A DNA stretch of 35,307 nucleotides, from NCBI GenBank assembly GCA_003225455.1, contig QIAB01000075.1, positions 10,067 to 45,373 on the forward strand, read 5' to 3'. The notes beneath the pieces were generated by a model that was not told the origin of the DNA, did no database searches, and saw only the letters and a list, made by a program, of their open reading frames with translations. The translations under genes were made by a program, and so were the position numbers. Of this stretch, positions 16,867-25,610 are shown in pieces. The stretch's first letter is position 1, and the number at the start of each line of letters is the position of its first letter. This DNA is from Acidobacteriota bacterium. Lineage in GTDB: Bacteria; Acidobacteriota; Terriglobia; Terriglobales; Acidobacteriaceae.

Positions 16867-19002
16867 ATGGCTCGCCTCTCCCTTGACAATTCGGCTTACT
16901 ACCTCAATCGCGAAGCATCTTGGCTGGCCTTCAACCGTCGTGTGCTGGAGGAAGCTCAGGATGAAAGCAATCCGCTCCTCGAGCGCTTGAAGTTTCTGTC
17001 CATCACCGCCAGCAATTTAGACGAATTCTTTGAAGTGCGTGTTGCTGGTTTGGTCCAGCAGATTGAAGACGGCTACACCGAGGCTGGACCGGACGGCCTC
17101 ACTCTCGTCGAAGAGCGCGACCTCGTATCGCGCGAAACCCACGAATTTGTTGACGATCAATACCGCTGCTGGAATGAGAAGCTGCGTCCCGCGATGAATG
17201 ACCATGGAATTCGCGTACTCGGCATTCACGAACTCGACGCGCGCGCGCGAACTTTCGTTGAAGAATACTGTGAACGCGAACTTGATCTGTTACTCACCCC
17301 AGTGACGGTCGATCCCGCGCATCCCTTTCCCCGAGTTATTAACAAAGCTTTGTGTGTTGCTTTCCTCTTACGGCGCCGCCGCCGTTCGTCCCTCACTTAC
17401 ACGGGGGTGGTTACTGTCCCACGTGCACTGCCCCGGCTTGTGCGACTGCCCTCCAACGGCAGCGACGATTTCATCTTTCTCGCCGATCTCGTCACCTTTC
17501 ATGCCGCTCGCATGTATCACGGCTACGATATCGCCTCTTCGGACAGCAATTTGTATTTGGCGGAAGAAGAATCTCGCAATCTTCTGGAATCAGTGCGCAC
17601 CGAATTGCATAATCGGCGCAAGGGTGACGCCGTCCGCCTGGAGATCGAAGCCGACGCCGACCCAGAGATCATCGAGCGCCTGCGTGTGAATTTCGAGTTG
17701 GAATCCTGGCAGGTTTTCTCGACCAACGGTCCGGTGAACCTTTCACGCCTGCTGACCCTCTATGAGCATACTGCCCATCCCGAGCTGAAATTCAAAACTT
17801 TCGTGCCCCGCGAGCTGCGTCTCACCGCGAAATCACAGGACCTCTTCGAGGAGCTCCGGCGCCATGATGTGTTACTGCATCATCCCTTCGACGCTTTCGA
17901 TGCGGTCGTATCCTTCATCGAATCCGCCGCCGAAGATGACCGTGTGCTCTCCGTCAAGCAAACGCTCTATCGCACCAATGAGCACTCGCTTATCGTTCCT
18001 GCCCTGATTGCCGCCGCCGCTAAGAAGGAAGTCACCGCAGTCGTGGAATTGAAGGCTCGCTTCGACGAAGCCTCCAACATCCGCTGGGCTCGCGATCTGG
18101 AGGATGCCGGGGTCCAGGTCTTCCACGGCTTGGTTGGGCTGAAGACTCACTGTAAGCTCTCGTTGCTGGTGCGCCACGACCCGGACGGCGTAACTCGCCG
18201 CTACGTCCACCTCGGTACCGGCAACTACAACGCTGCCACAGCGCGTATCTACACCGATGTCAGCCTGCTCACCGCTGACCCGAAAATCACCAGCGCCGTC
18301 CATAATGTCTTCAGTTTTCTAACTGCCTATGCCGAGCATCCCAGTTACGAGCCGTTAATGGTCGCTCCTCTCGATGTCGCCGAGCGCTGTCTTGCGCTGA
18401 TTGCCCGCGAAGCCGAGCACGCGCGCCATGGCCGGCCCGCACACATCATCGGCAAAATGAACGCGCTGCTCGACAAAAACATCGTGATGGCGTTATATCG
18501 AGCTTCGCAGGCAGGAGTCGAGGTAGATCTCATCATCCGTGGCATGTGCGCTTTGCGGCCCGGCGTCCGCGGCGTGAGCGATAACATTCGTGTACGCAGC
18601 ATCGTCGGCCGCTTTCTCGAACACAGCCGCATCTTTTATTTCGCCAACGCCGGCCAGGAGGAGGTTTATCTGGGCAGCGCCGACTGGATGCCGCGAAATC
18701 TTTATGAACGCGTCGAAGTTGTATATCCGGTCGAAGATGCTCTTCTGCGCGAGCGCGTCAAAAACGAAATTCTCGAGGCTTACTTGGCGGACAACCTAAA
18801 AGCAAGATTGTTGCAGAGGGACGGAACATATATTCGCGCCTGGAAAACCAAAGGTAAGCGGAAACCACCAGCCGGCTCGGCTGCATTTAACGCCCAGGAC
18901 TTCCTAATCGGAATCGCAGAAGGGAAGCAGTCGATTGAGGCCATTCCCTCTGCGCAAGCGAAAAGGGTACCAAGAGCGGTCCTGCTGGCAAGGGAAGGAT
19001 AA
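16867..19002 (+). CDS. ppk1: Polyphosphate kinase 1
   Basis: Reversibly transfers the ATP gamma-phosphate to inorganic polyphosphate, via phosphohistidine. The 711-residue length (from ATG 16867; an upstream TTG at 16855 is possible) matches the family. Domains in order: N-terminal helical domain (YLNREASWLAFNRRVLEEA, FLSITASNLDEFFEVRVAGL), head domain, then two phospholipase-D-like catalytic domains. Key motifs: VLSVKQTLYRT, AVVELKARFDEASNIRWA, LKTHCKLSLLVR with His428, HLGTGNYNAATAR, and FLEHSRIFYF with His586. The two histidines match E. coli His435 and His592. It is followed by sixA six nt later. Together with ppx and the CHAD protein it forms a polyphosphate cluster inside a split pst locus. 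Confidence 0.96.
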   Translation: MARLSLDNSAYYLNREASWLAFNRRVLEEAQDESNPLLERLKFLSITASNLDEFFEVRVAGLVQQIEDGYTEAGPDGLTLVEERDLVSRETHEFVDDQYRCWNEKLRPAMNDHGIRVLGIHELDARARTFVEEYCERELDLLLTPVTVDPAHPFPRVINKALCVAFLLRRRRRSSLTYTGVVTVPRALPRLVRLPSNGSDDFIFLADLVTFHAARMYHGYDIASSDSNLYLAEEESRNLLESVRTELHNRRKGDAVRLEIEADADPEIIERLRVNFELESWQVFSTNGPVNLSRLLTLYEHTAHPELKFKTFVPRELRLTAKSQDLFEELRRHDVLLHHPFDAFDAVVSFIESAAEDDRVLSVKQTLYRTNEHSLIVPALIAAAAKKEVTAVVELKARFDEASNIRWARDLEDAGVQVFHGLVGLKTHCKLSLLVRHDPDGVTRRYVHLGTGNYNAATARIYTDVSLLTADPKITSAVHNVFSFLTAYAEHPSYEPLMVAPLDVAERCLALIAREAEHARHGRPAHIIGKMNALLDKNIVMALYRASQAGVEVDLIIRGMCALRPGVRGVSDNIRVRSIVGRFLEHSRIFYFANAGQEEVYLGSADWMPRNLYERVEVVYPVEDALLRERVKNEILEAYLADNLKARLLQRDGTYIRAWKTKGKRKPPAGSAAFNAQDFLIGIAEGKQSIEAIPSAQAKRVPRAVLLAREG

Positions 19003-19008
19003 AATGGC

Positions 19009-19539
19009 ATGATTATCTATTTTCTCCGTCACGCCAGTGCCGGAGAGCGTGTGAGCAATCCCAAAAAAGACGAGAAGCGCGCTCTTGACCAGGTCGGCAT
19101 CGAGCAATGTGGAAATGTAGGCCGCGCTCTCAATGCCTTGGATACGCAGATTGAGGTCATCATCTCCAGCCCGCTCAAGCGCGCCGCGCAGACCGCATCT
19201 CTGGTCGGTAACGAGATGGGCTACGAAGGCAAGCTGCAACTGGAAGACGCTCTTCGGCCCGAGGCTTCGTTTTCCGATTTCCGCAAACTCCTCGACAAAT
19301 ACTCCAAGCACGAGGCCATCATGGTTGTTGGCCACAATCCCAATCTTAGTGAGTTCGTCGGGCGCTGCATCAGCGAGACCGGCTGCGAGGCTGGCATCGC
19401 CTTGCGGAAGGGCGCCGTGGCCAAAGTAGATATGGGCAGGAATTCCGCCTCGCTGCACTGGTGTCTTACCCCGAAATTGGTGCGCGCTCTCTATGGTGTG
19501 GCTGCTGAAAGCTCACGGCCGAAGACTTCGCGGAAATAA
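19009..19539 (+). CDS. sixA: SixA-type phosphohistidine phosphatase
   Basis: Histidine-phosphatase-superfamily enzyme that removes phosphate from phosphohistidine proteins. The 176 residues open with YFLRHASAGER, where Arg7-His8 form the catalytic RH pair, and contain VIISSPLKRAAQTA (the second arginine) and VVGHNPNLSEF with His109. This is the short SixA form without extra domains. It starts six nt after ppk1 with no room for a separate promoter, so it is almost surely co-transcribed. Since PPK1 works through phosphohistidine, the neighbour may act on that or on a phosphorelay, which is inference. Its 3' end overlaps the convergent ppx by 49 bases. Confidence 0.9.
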   Translation: MIIYFLRHASAGERVSNPKKDEKRALDQVGIEQCGNVGRALNALDTQIEVIISSPLKRAAQTASLVGNEMGYEGKLQLEDALRPEASFSDFRKLLDKYSKHEAIMVVGHNPNLSEFVGRCISETGCEAGIALRKGAVAKVDMGRNSASLHWCLTPKLVRALYGVAAESSRPKTSRK

Positions 19540-21020
19540 CCTTTCTCTTTTTCGACAGCCCACAATTCAAGATCAACGCTGGTCCGCGGCTTCGCCTGCA
19601 ATCGCACATTCACAGCGCCATCGCGCGCATATACACGCGTCTGCCGGACGGCGCCTGTCCTTCCCAGGTTCAGCGCCCTGGCCAGCCGCAGCAGCAGAGA
19701 AGCCTTGCGCACTGATTCCCGGTCTGCAGGCGGCAAGCTCTTAATTGCAGCATCCCCCGGCGCCGGCCGCGATTTGCCCAAATATCGCGCAATTGCCGCT
19801 ATGATCAGCCGTTGCTGCGGCGCGTACCCTAGAATTTCCGAGTTCGCGATGATGTAGTACGTGTGCCGGTGGCGTCCATTCCGGTTCACGTAATCACCGA
19901 CTTCGTACAGCATCGCCGCGGCTGAAAGCCACTCCGCATATTCTGGCGGCAGGCGGTGTACGGAGCGGAGGATGGAAAATAGGTGCATCGCCGATTCGCG
20001 CACTTGAAGCGCGTGATTCATGTCGATGTGATAGTGCTCCACCGCCGCTCGCAGCGAATCCCATCGCTCCGATTCAATCTGTTTCCCGGATTTCGTGCTG
20101 CGGTCGTGCTCAGCCGCCATCTGCGCCAGCAGCCCATCGCGCAAGCCCAGAGGAGAATAGCGGAATCCTTGCAATTGGCAGCGCTCCAGCAGCTCTGCAT
20201 AAACCACCGCGCCGGCAACGATGATCTCCGCCCGGCGCGGCCCCACTCCTGATAGTTGCCTGCGTTTCTCAAGCGGCAATCGTGACAAAACTTTGGCGAT
20301 GCGCCGCATCTGCGCTCTCGATACCGTGCTTGCGCGCGAGCCTTTGGTTTTGTACAAGCCACGGCAGACCGCAGCCAGCGATGCTGCCGTCCCCGAGGTG
20401 GCGATCACTGCCTTCGGTCGGGCGCGTACAATGCGCCCCGAAATTCTGCCAATTTCGCGTTCGACGAATCCGTGCAGCCGTCGCAATTCCGACTTGCGCG
20501 GAGGGTCGTCTTGCAGGAACTCGTTCGTCAGCCGGACGGCTCCCAGGGGCAAGCTAATCGTGTCGCGTATGTGATTCTTGCTCGAAATCGTCAGCTCACA
20601 GCTCCCGCCTCCCAAGTCAATCATCAGAATCGGCGACACATTCACTCGAAGGCTCGAGACCAGCCCCAAGTGAATGAGTCGCGCCTCTTCCAAGCCGGAG
20701 ATGATTTCCACTTTCCATCCCGTTGCTGACCGCACCCACTCCAGAAACGCGCGCGAATTGCGGGCATCGCGCAGCGCGCTGGTCGCAACCACCCGCACCA
20801 CATCCGCGCCCTCCCGCTGCACGGCTCGATGGAAACGGCGCAGAACCTTGATCGTGTTTTCCATCGCCTCAGGGGAAAGGAAACCGGAGCGGAAGACAGA
20901 TTCTCCCAGCCTCGTGACCTCCCGGTCTTCAACAATCTCGCGCAGGCGATGTCCCACGAGTCGCGCAATTTTCAATCGAACCGAATTGGAGCCGATATCA
21001 ATGGCGGCAAACGTGGGCAT
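19491..21020 (-). CDS. ppx: Exopolyphosphatase / pppGpp phosphohydrolase (Ppx/GppA) with C-terminal HD-like domain
   Basis: Hydrolyses terminal phosphates of polyphosphate and/or converts pppGpp to ppGpp. The 509 residues show the ASKHA-fold blocks: AAIDIGSNSVRL (phosphate 1), VVATSALRDA, SGLEEARLIHLG, MIDLGGGSCEL (phosphate 2), VIATSGTAAS and SPLGLRDGLL, with the HD-like helical domain (AAAMLYEVGDYVN, HRHTYYIIANSEI) in the last 190 residues. Sequence alone does not separate Ppx from GppA; the polyphosphate context favours Ppx. It faces ppk1-sixA convergently, so synthesis and breakdown genes are on opposite strands. Its start codon lies inside the 3' end of the PIN toxin gene (23-base overlap). 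Confidence 0.93.
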   Translation of the reverse strand: MPTFAAIDIGSNSVRLKIARLVGHRLREIVEDREVTRLGESVFRSGFLSPEAMENTIKVLRRFHRAVQREGADVVRVVATSALRDARNSRAFLEWVRSATGWKVEIISGLEEARLIHLGLVSSLRVNVSPILMIDLGGGSCELTISSKNHIRDTISLPLGAVRLTNEFLQDDPPRKSELRRLHGFVEREIGRISGRIVRARPKAVIATSGTAASLAAVCRGLYKTKGSRASTVSRAQMRRIAKVLSRLPLEKRRQLSGVGPRRAEIIVAGAVVYAELLERCQLQGFRYSPLGLRDGLLAQMAAEHDRSTKSGKQIESERWDSLRAAVEHYHIDMNHALQVRESAMHLFSILRSVHRLPPEYAEWLSAAAMLYEVGDYVNRNGRHRHTYYIIANSEILGYAPQQRLIIAAIARYLGKSRPAPGDAAIKSLPPADRESVRKASLLLRLARALNLGRTGAVRQTRVYARDGAVNVRLQAKPRTSVDLELWAVEKEKGYFREVFGRELSAATP

Positions 21021-21501
21021 CAGGAGTGGGACTTAGTTTAGCGCAGCAGAAGCCCCGAGTTCTGGAGAGAATTCTAGATGGCTGGACTAGCTCTGAAGTA
21101 AACGGATTGAAGATCTGAACGGTGAGCTGCGTGAAGTCACGCTCATTCCTGCTAGCGACAACGAGCTGATGCACCCGAGCTGTTGCAGCAATCATTGCAT
21201 CTTGTAGCAGCCGGTCCGGCTTACCGTTCATCAATCGCGCCCACTCCCGAAAACAAACCGCATCCATCGGCAAGATTAGATAAGATTCTGCCAGGCTTTC
21301 AAGCCATTGCTCGATCTGTTCCGCCTTTGCCACATTCTGCCGCCGAGTGACTTCAACTCCCGCCTGCAACTCGCCAAGGGTAACAGCGGAAAGAGAGATC
21401 TGGGTCTCTTGTAAACCGCTGAACCACTCAAGGACCGCACCGTGGGGTTTATTCTTGCGAAGTTCTGAGACGAAGTTGGTGTCCAGTAAATAACGGTTCA
21501 C
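20998..21501 (-). CDS. vapC: PIN-domain (VapC-type) ribonuclease toxin
   Basis: A PIN-domain endoribonuclease of about 137 core residues, followed by about 30 extra ones. Acidic metal ligands are visible: LLDTNFVSELR at the N-terminus, TLGELQAGVE, DRLLQDAMIAATARVH, and SRNERDF. The start is GTG 21501, whose bases overlap the antitoxin stop (GTGA), giving coupled translation. Related PIN toxins normally end shortly after the NPF motif; here the frame runs on into the ppx start, so the tail may be a secondary extension. Its antitoxin gene is frameshifted, which is unexpected beside an apparently intact toxin. Confidence 0.85.
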   Translation of the reverse strand: MNRYLLDTNFVSELRKNKPHGAVLEWFSGLQETQISLSAVTLGELQAGVEVTRRQNVAKAEQIEQWLESLAESYLILPMDAVCFREWARLMNGKPDRLLQDAMIAATARVHQLVVASRNERDFTQLTVQIFNPFTSELVQPSRILSRTRGFCCAKLSPTPDAHVCRH

Positions 21502-21756
21502 TCGAACTTCACTGGCGGCCTGCGCCGCAGTTTGCCGCGCTGGGGAATCGGGATGTCAAAGCGGGGAGCCGGGCTAAGGAGTAGATGTTTGAGGCTCGGG
21601 CGCGCTGACTCACGCAAGCGACGCCATTCATCTATCGGTACCAGAACCGCTGCCTCAATGCCGCGTCGAGTAACCAACTTGGGGTCCATTTTTCAGGGCG
21701 GCATCCAAGAGTTCGCTAAATCGGGCCTTTGCGTCTTGTACCTGCCATTGCGTCAT
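21498..21756 (-). pseudogene. Phd/YefM-family antitoxin, frameshifted
   Basis: ATG 21756 opens MTQWQVQDAKARFSELLDAA, a classic Phd/YefM N-terminal DNA-binding domain, but after NGP the frame runs into a stop at 21655. The rest continues in the next frame as KLVTRRGIEAAVLVPIDEWR and RPSLKHLLLSPAPRF to the stop at 21498, the family's C-terminal toxin-binding part. The total of 259 bases is one more than a whole number of codons. A four-C run (21681-21684, G on the plus strand) is the likely site of the extra base. An ATG at 21689 could start the 63-residue C-terminal piece by itself. It may be a real mutation or a homopolymer base error. Confidence 0.75.
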
Positions 21757-21765
21757 TTCAGAATA

Positions 21766-21794
21766 AGTTTATGACTAGTCACCTGACTAGTCAA
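21766..21794 (-). promoter_or_regulatory. Antitoxin promoter with two perfect palindromic operators
   Basis: TGACTAGTCA, a perfect 10-base palindrome, occurs at 21772-21781 and again at 21784-21793. Read on the minus strand, TTGACT (21794-21789), a 17-base spacer and TAAACT (21771-21766) form a good promoter, and both palindromes sit on it, ten bases upstream of ATG 21756. This fits autorepression by the Phd-type antitoxin. Confidence 0.78.
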
Positions 21795-21809
21795 GCCTAT
21801 CTGCAATGC

Positions 21810-22664
21810 TTATGCCGCCGCGCTTGCTACTCGGTCCGCCTCACGATACGGCAGTTTGGGAGCAGATATTTCAGTTGAAATCGGTTTTCTAGGAGTCTGC
21901 GCCGCTCGCGTTTCCACCAGCACATCCAGCGACTGCCGGTATTTTGCCCGCGTAATATTCCGCAGCGCAGCAATCAAAGCCGAGCTGCGCGTCCCGTCAA
22001 AGACCTCTTCTGCTCGTTCTGTCAACTTTAGCCAGTCATGCCAATCGCCAATTACGTCCTGCATCCGCTTGAGCTGCTCAATTAATTCCTTGGCGTGCGG
22101 ATCATCGCCCGCGACTTCCGCCAGATATCTTGCTCGCTTGCCGACAATCCGGTACTGGTGGACCCTCTTCTCGGTCAACGGACGTTGATTCGCTCCCAGC
22201 TGAAGGACCGGGCGCATCGCCCGATCCAGTAGTTCTTCCGTGGTGTTGGGCACATCAATTCTTGCGGCCGATCGCTTCAGCCCTTTGCGAAGTTGGGAGA
22301 CCTGTTGCTTATCAAACGCTTTCTCCAGCTTCTTCTCCCGCGATGTCCGGTCATCGGACAGTACGCGTAACAGTTGCGCTTTCCGTCCAGCTTCCTGCGG
22401 CAGTTTTAGGCCTCTCAAGGCGGCAATCTGAACATCCAGATCGCGCACCTTGCCTCCCTTCTTACGCAGGCGTGCCAACTGCTTCAGGAGCCTCCTATCC
22501 TTGCGTTTTAATCCGGGGACAAGCTCTTCAACCAACGCTTCAACTCGCCGGCCGTATGTGCGAAATTTATGTACGTTTGAGGCGGAAGCGGTTTCGGTCA
22601 GCTTGGATAACTGACGGTTCAACTTCTGGAACGTAGCACGAATTTTGGCTTCATCTACTGGCAT
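21810..22664 (-). CDS. CHAD-domain protein (polyphosphate-associated)
   Basis: CHAD domains are helical, histidine- and arginine/lysine-rich modules that bind inorganic polyphosphate; members localise to polyphosphate granules in bacteria that have been studied. The 284 residues hold two CHAD halves: SNVHKFRTYGRRVEALVEEL with RKKGGKVRDLDVQIAAL, and VHQYRIVGKRARYLAEVAG with MQDVIGDWHDWLKL. There is no CYTH domain, so this is a stand-alone CHAD protein, very basic overall. It lies between ppx and pstC and is divergent from pstC, sharing a 155-base interval that carries a Pho-box-like repeat. A role in organising stored polyphosphate is inferred from family and context. Confidence 0.9.
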   Translation of the reverse strand: MPVDEAKIRATFQKLNRQLSKLTETASASNVHKFRTYGRRVEALVEELVPGLKRKDRRLLKQLARLRKKGGKVRDLDVQIAALRGLKLPQEAGRKAQLLRVLSDDRTSREKKLEKAFDKQQVSQLRKGLKRSAARIDVPNTTEELLDRAMRPVLQLGANQRPLTEKRVHQYRIVGKRARYLAEVAGDDPHAKELIEQLKRMQDVIGDWHDWLKLTERAEEVFDGTRSSALIAALRNITRAKYRQSLDVLVETRAAQTPRKPISTEISAPKLPYREADRVASAAA

Positions 22665-22779
22665 GAGGATCGACTATGCCGGAGCAAAATACCTCTTCGT
22701 CCGGGGAAATGCAAATGCAAGAAGCTGATATGATTGGCCGCTCAGTGGAACTTGCGATACGGCAGGATCACCCTTCTAT

Positions 22780-22797
22780 TTTAACACTGTAGTAACA
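22780..22797 (+). promoter_or_regulatory. Pho-box-like direct repeat upstream of pstC
   Basis: TTTAACA (22780-22786), CTGT, AGTAACA (22791-22797): the same 7+4+7 arrangement as before pstS. A weak TAGCCT follows after 9 nt, the same gap as at pstS. The interval is shared with the divergent CHAD gene. Confidence 0.62.
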
Positions 22798-22819
22798 CTA
22801 CTCTGCTAGCCTCGCCGTG

Positions 22820-23854
22820 ATGGGCAATCGAGCGTTAGGAGCGCCAGGTTTGACTGGACCGCAACCTATTCTGAACTCAGAAGTTGCGATCAGTGCCGCC
22901 GACGAATCCATGCCCTTGCTGAAGGCCGGTGACAGCCGCTGGGCCGACCGCAGCTTCTTTGCCATCATATCAGCCTGCGGCTTCTGCGTGCTCGCGCTAG
23001 TAGGCCTGATTATCTACGAACTGATAACTAAATCCTCTCTATCCTTGCACTCGTTCGGCCTGAAATTCTTTTTCCGCAGTGAGTGGGATCCGGTCAACGA
23101 TCAGTTTGGCGCGCTCCCGTTCGTCTACGGGACCATCGTCTCATCCATTGTTGCGCTCGTGATCGCGGTGCCTCTGGCAGTCGGAGTCGCGGTTTTTATC
23201 ACTGAAATGTCGCCGCCCTGGCTGCGCGGCCCGCTTTCCTTTACTACCGAACTCTTGGCTGCTATTCCCAGCGTGATTTACGGTTTGTGGGCTATTTTTG
23301 TTCTTGTCCCGTTGCTGCGCGCTTACGTGCAGCCTTTCCTCGCGCACTACTTTGGCTGGACTAGCCTATTTCAAGGACCGCCCTACGGCATAGGTATGCT
23401 CGCCGCCGGAATTATCCTGGCGATCATGATCATTCCCATCATTTCCTCCATCACCCGCGAAGTGATGACCGCTGTTCCACAGCAACAGCGGGAAGCCGTA
23501 CTCGCACTCGGCGCTACGCGTTGGGAGATGATTCGCACCGGCGTTCTGCGCAACGCCCGCGCTGGCATCTTCGGCGGGATCATCTTAGGCTTGGGCCGCG
23601 CCCTCGGAGAAACCATGGCCGTCACCATGGTGATTGGCAATCGTCCCGACATTGCAAAATCGCTCTTTGCTCCGGGCTACACTATGGCCAGTGTGATCGC
23701 CAATGAGTTCACTGAAGCTACCGGTGATGTCTATCTCAGCGCTCTCATTGAAGTTGGCCTGGCGCTGTTCATCGTGACCATCATCGTGAACGTCCTGGCC
23801 CAGTTCATGGTATGGACGGTCACCCGAGGCATGCCCGCGAGGAGTCAGACATAG
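22820..23854 (+). CDS. pstC: Phosphate ABC transporter permease PstC
   Basis: Inner-membrane half of the high-affinity phosphate channel. The 344 residues have six hydrophobic helices, starting with SFFAIISACGFCVLALVGLIIY, and the PstC-type blocks FGALPFVYGTIVSSIVALVIAV, LLAAIPSVIYGLWAIFVLVP and the coupling-loop sequence EAVLALGATRWEMIRTGVLR followed by GIILGLGRALGETMAVTMVIG. The start could be GTG 22817, ATG 22820 or the later ATG 22910 (MPLLKAGDS), which gives a more usual N-terminus; no ribosome site decides. It leads pstC-pstA-pstB-phoU, with 107 bases before pstA. Confidence 0.95.
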   Translation: MGNRALGAPGLTGPQPILNSEVAISAADESMPLLKAGDSRWADRSFFAIISACGFCVLALVGLIIYELITKSSLSLHSFGLKFFFRSEWDPVNDQFGALPFVYGTIVSSIVALVIAVPLAVGVAVFITEMSPPWLRGPLSFTTELLAAIPSVIYGLWAIFVLVPLLRAYVQPFLAHYFGWTSLFQGPPYGIGMLAAGIILAIMIIPIISSITREVMTAVPQQQREAVLALGATRWEMIRTGVLRNARAGIFGGIILGLGRALGETMAVTMVIGNRPDIAKSLFAPGYTMASVIANEFTEATGDVYLSALIEVGLALFIVTIIVNVLAQFMVWTVTRGMPARSQT

Positions 23855-23961
23855 ACTCACTCTGACGGTCGCAACTATGAGGTTATTGAGCTTGTCACTC
23901 TGCAGAACGAAGTTGAGAACGGCACGAGTCTACTCTACCGGTTTAGCGGCGAAGAGCTAAC

Positions 23962-24852
23962 ATGCAAGCAAATCCCACAAGTCTCGTGCCCGAGATCGCT
24001 GCCACCGGCATCAGCTTCCGCCGCCGCGCCATGAATGCCTTGGTGACAGGATCTGCGGCCGGCGCCGTTCTCCTCGTACTTGTTCCGCTTGGCGCGATTT
24101 TTGCCTACCTGGTCTACAAAGGTTTCGGCTCGCTGAATTGGGCTTTCCTTACTCAAACCCCGAAGCCAGTTGGCGAAGCCGGCGGCGGCATGGCGAACGC
24201 CATTGCTGGCTCAGCTTACGTTCTCCTGATCGCAAGTTCGATGGGTGTTCCGATCGGAATCGGCGCTGGAATCTATCTTGCCGAATACGGTCGCAACCGC
24301 TTTGGCGATCTAATTCGTTTCACCGCCGACGTGCTCAACGGCGTGCCATCGATCATCGTAGGTATTGTGGCCTATGGCCTGGTTGTCCTCTCACAGGGTC
24401 ATTTCTCCGCTCTCGCTGGTGGGGTCGCACTGGCGATCATGATGATCCCCATAATTTCACGGACCACGGAAGAAATGCTTCTGCTCGTGCCGCAAGCGGT
24501 TCGAGAAGCCGCCTTTGGGCTCGGAGTCTCCCGCTGGCGCACGACCCTTTCCATCACTCTGCGCACCGCAACTTCCGGTGTCATCACCGGAGTGATGCTT
24601 GCCTTCGCCCGTGCCGCGGGTGAGACCGCCCCGTTACTGTTCACAGCCTTCGGCAATCAATATTGGAATTGGAGAATGAATCAACCCACGGCTGCGTTGC
24701 CGCTGCAAATTTTCAGCTACGCCATTTCGCCGTTTGATGAATGGCATCGCCAGGCCTGGGCAGGCGCGCTGATTCTTATTATTCTTATCGTGCTCTCAGT
24801 TACCGCCGTTCGCGTTGCTGCTAGTCGGGGTATGCTAAAAGGAGTGAGCTGA
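23962..24852 (+). CDS. pstA: Phosphate ABC transporter permease PstA
   Basis: Partner permease of PstC in the inner membrane. The 296 residues start [28 protein letters not shown] and contain [47 protein letters not shown], the coupling-helix block [20 protein letters not shown], and [18 protein letters not shown], all typical of PstA. Its stop TGA shares its last base with the ATG of pstB, showing tight translational coupling. Upstream, AAGAG is a modest ribosome site. Confidence 0.95.
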   Translation: MQANPTSLVPEIAATGISFRRRAMNALVTGSAAGAVLLVLVPLGAIFAYLVYKGFGSLNWAFLTQTPKPVGEAGGGMANAIAGSAYVLLIASSMGVPIGIGAGIYLAEYGRNRFGDLIRFTADVLNGVPSIIVGIVAYGLVVLSQGHFSALAGGVALAIMMIPIISRTTEEMLLLVPQAVREAAFGLGVSRWRTTLSITLRTATSGVITGVMLAFARAAGETAPLLFTAFGNQYWNWRMNQPTAALPLQIFSYAISPFDEWHRQAWAGALILIILIVLSVTAVRVAASRGMLKGVS

Positions 24853-25610
24853 TGGGAGTTGGCATCCAAGTCGAACACCTGAACGCGTGGTTCGGCAAAA
24901 CCCAGGCCCTTTATGACATCAGCATGGATGTGCCTGCCAACCATGCCACAGCCATCATCGGTCCCTCCGGTTGCGGCAAGTCCACATTTGTGCGCTGCCT
25001 AAATCGCATGCATGAAACTATTCCGGAGGCTCGCGCGGCTGGCCGAGTGCGTATGGGTGATCTTGATGTGTACAACGGAACATCTGCCGTACAGATTCGT
25101 CGCCGCATTGGCATGGTGTTCCAGAAGCCAAATCCATTTCCTACGATGTCAATTTATGACAACGTCGCCGCCGGGCTGAAGCTCAACGGATTCCGCGATC
25201 GTCGCCGGCTGGACGAAATCGTCCACCGCTCGCTGACTTATTCCGCGCTCTGGGACGAAGTCAAAGATACAATGCACAAGAAATCCGGCGCCAGCCTCTC
25301 CGGAGGCCAGCAACAGCGCCTTTGCATCGCCCGGGCCCTCGCAGTCGAACCGCAGGTGATCTTGATGGATGAACCCTGCTCCGCGCTCGACCCCATCTCA
25401 ACCGGAAAGATCGAAGAACTGATTTTCCAGCTTAAAGAACACTTCACCATCGTCATTGTCACTCATAACATGCAACAAGCATCGCGCGTCGCAGAGTTCA
25501 CCGGCTTCTTCCTTCTTGGTAAGCTGATAGAATTTGATAAGACGGAAAAGATTTTTACCACTCCTTCCGACAAACGAACGGAAGACTACATCACAGGCAG
25601 GTTTGGATAA
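24852..25610 (+). CDS. pstB: Phosphate ABC transporter ATP-binding protein PstB
   Basis: ATPase that powers PstCA. The 252 residues have Walker [10 protein letters not shown] (37-45), the Q-loop in [14 protein letters not shown] signature LSGGQQQR (about 149-156), Walker [14 protein letters not shown] (about 169 on) and the switch histidine in [10 protein letters not shown]. The [12 protein letters not shown] and MHKKSGASL stretches are PstB-specific. Start and stop both overlap neighbours by one base (TGATG and TAATG), so it is certainly in the same operon as pstA and phoU. Confidence 0.97.
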   Translation: MGVGIQVEHLNAWFGKTQALYDISMDVPANHATAIIGPSGCGKSTFVRCLNRMHETIPEARAAGRVRMGDLDVYNGTSAVQIRRRIGMVFQKPNPFPTMSIYDNVAAGLKLNGFRDRRRLDEIVHRSLTYSALWDEVKDTMHKKSGASLSGGQQQRLCIARALAVEPQVILMDEPCSALDPISTGKIEELIFQLKEHFTIVIVTHNMQQASRVAEFTGFFLLGKLIEFDKTEKIFTTPSDKRTEDYITGRFG

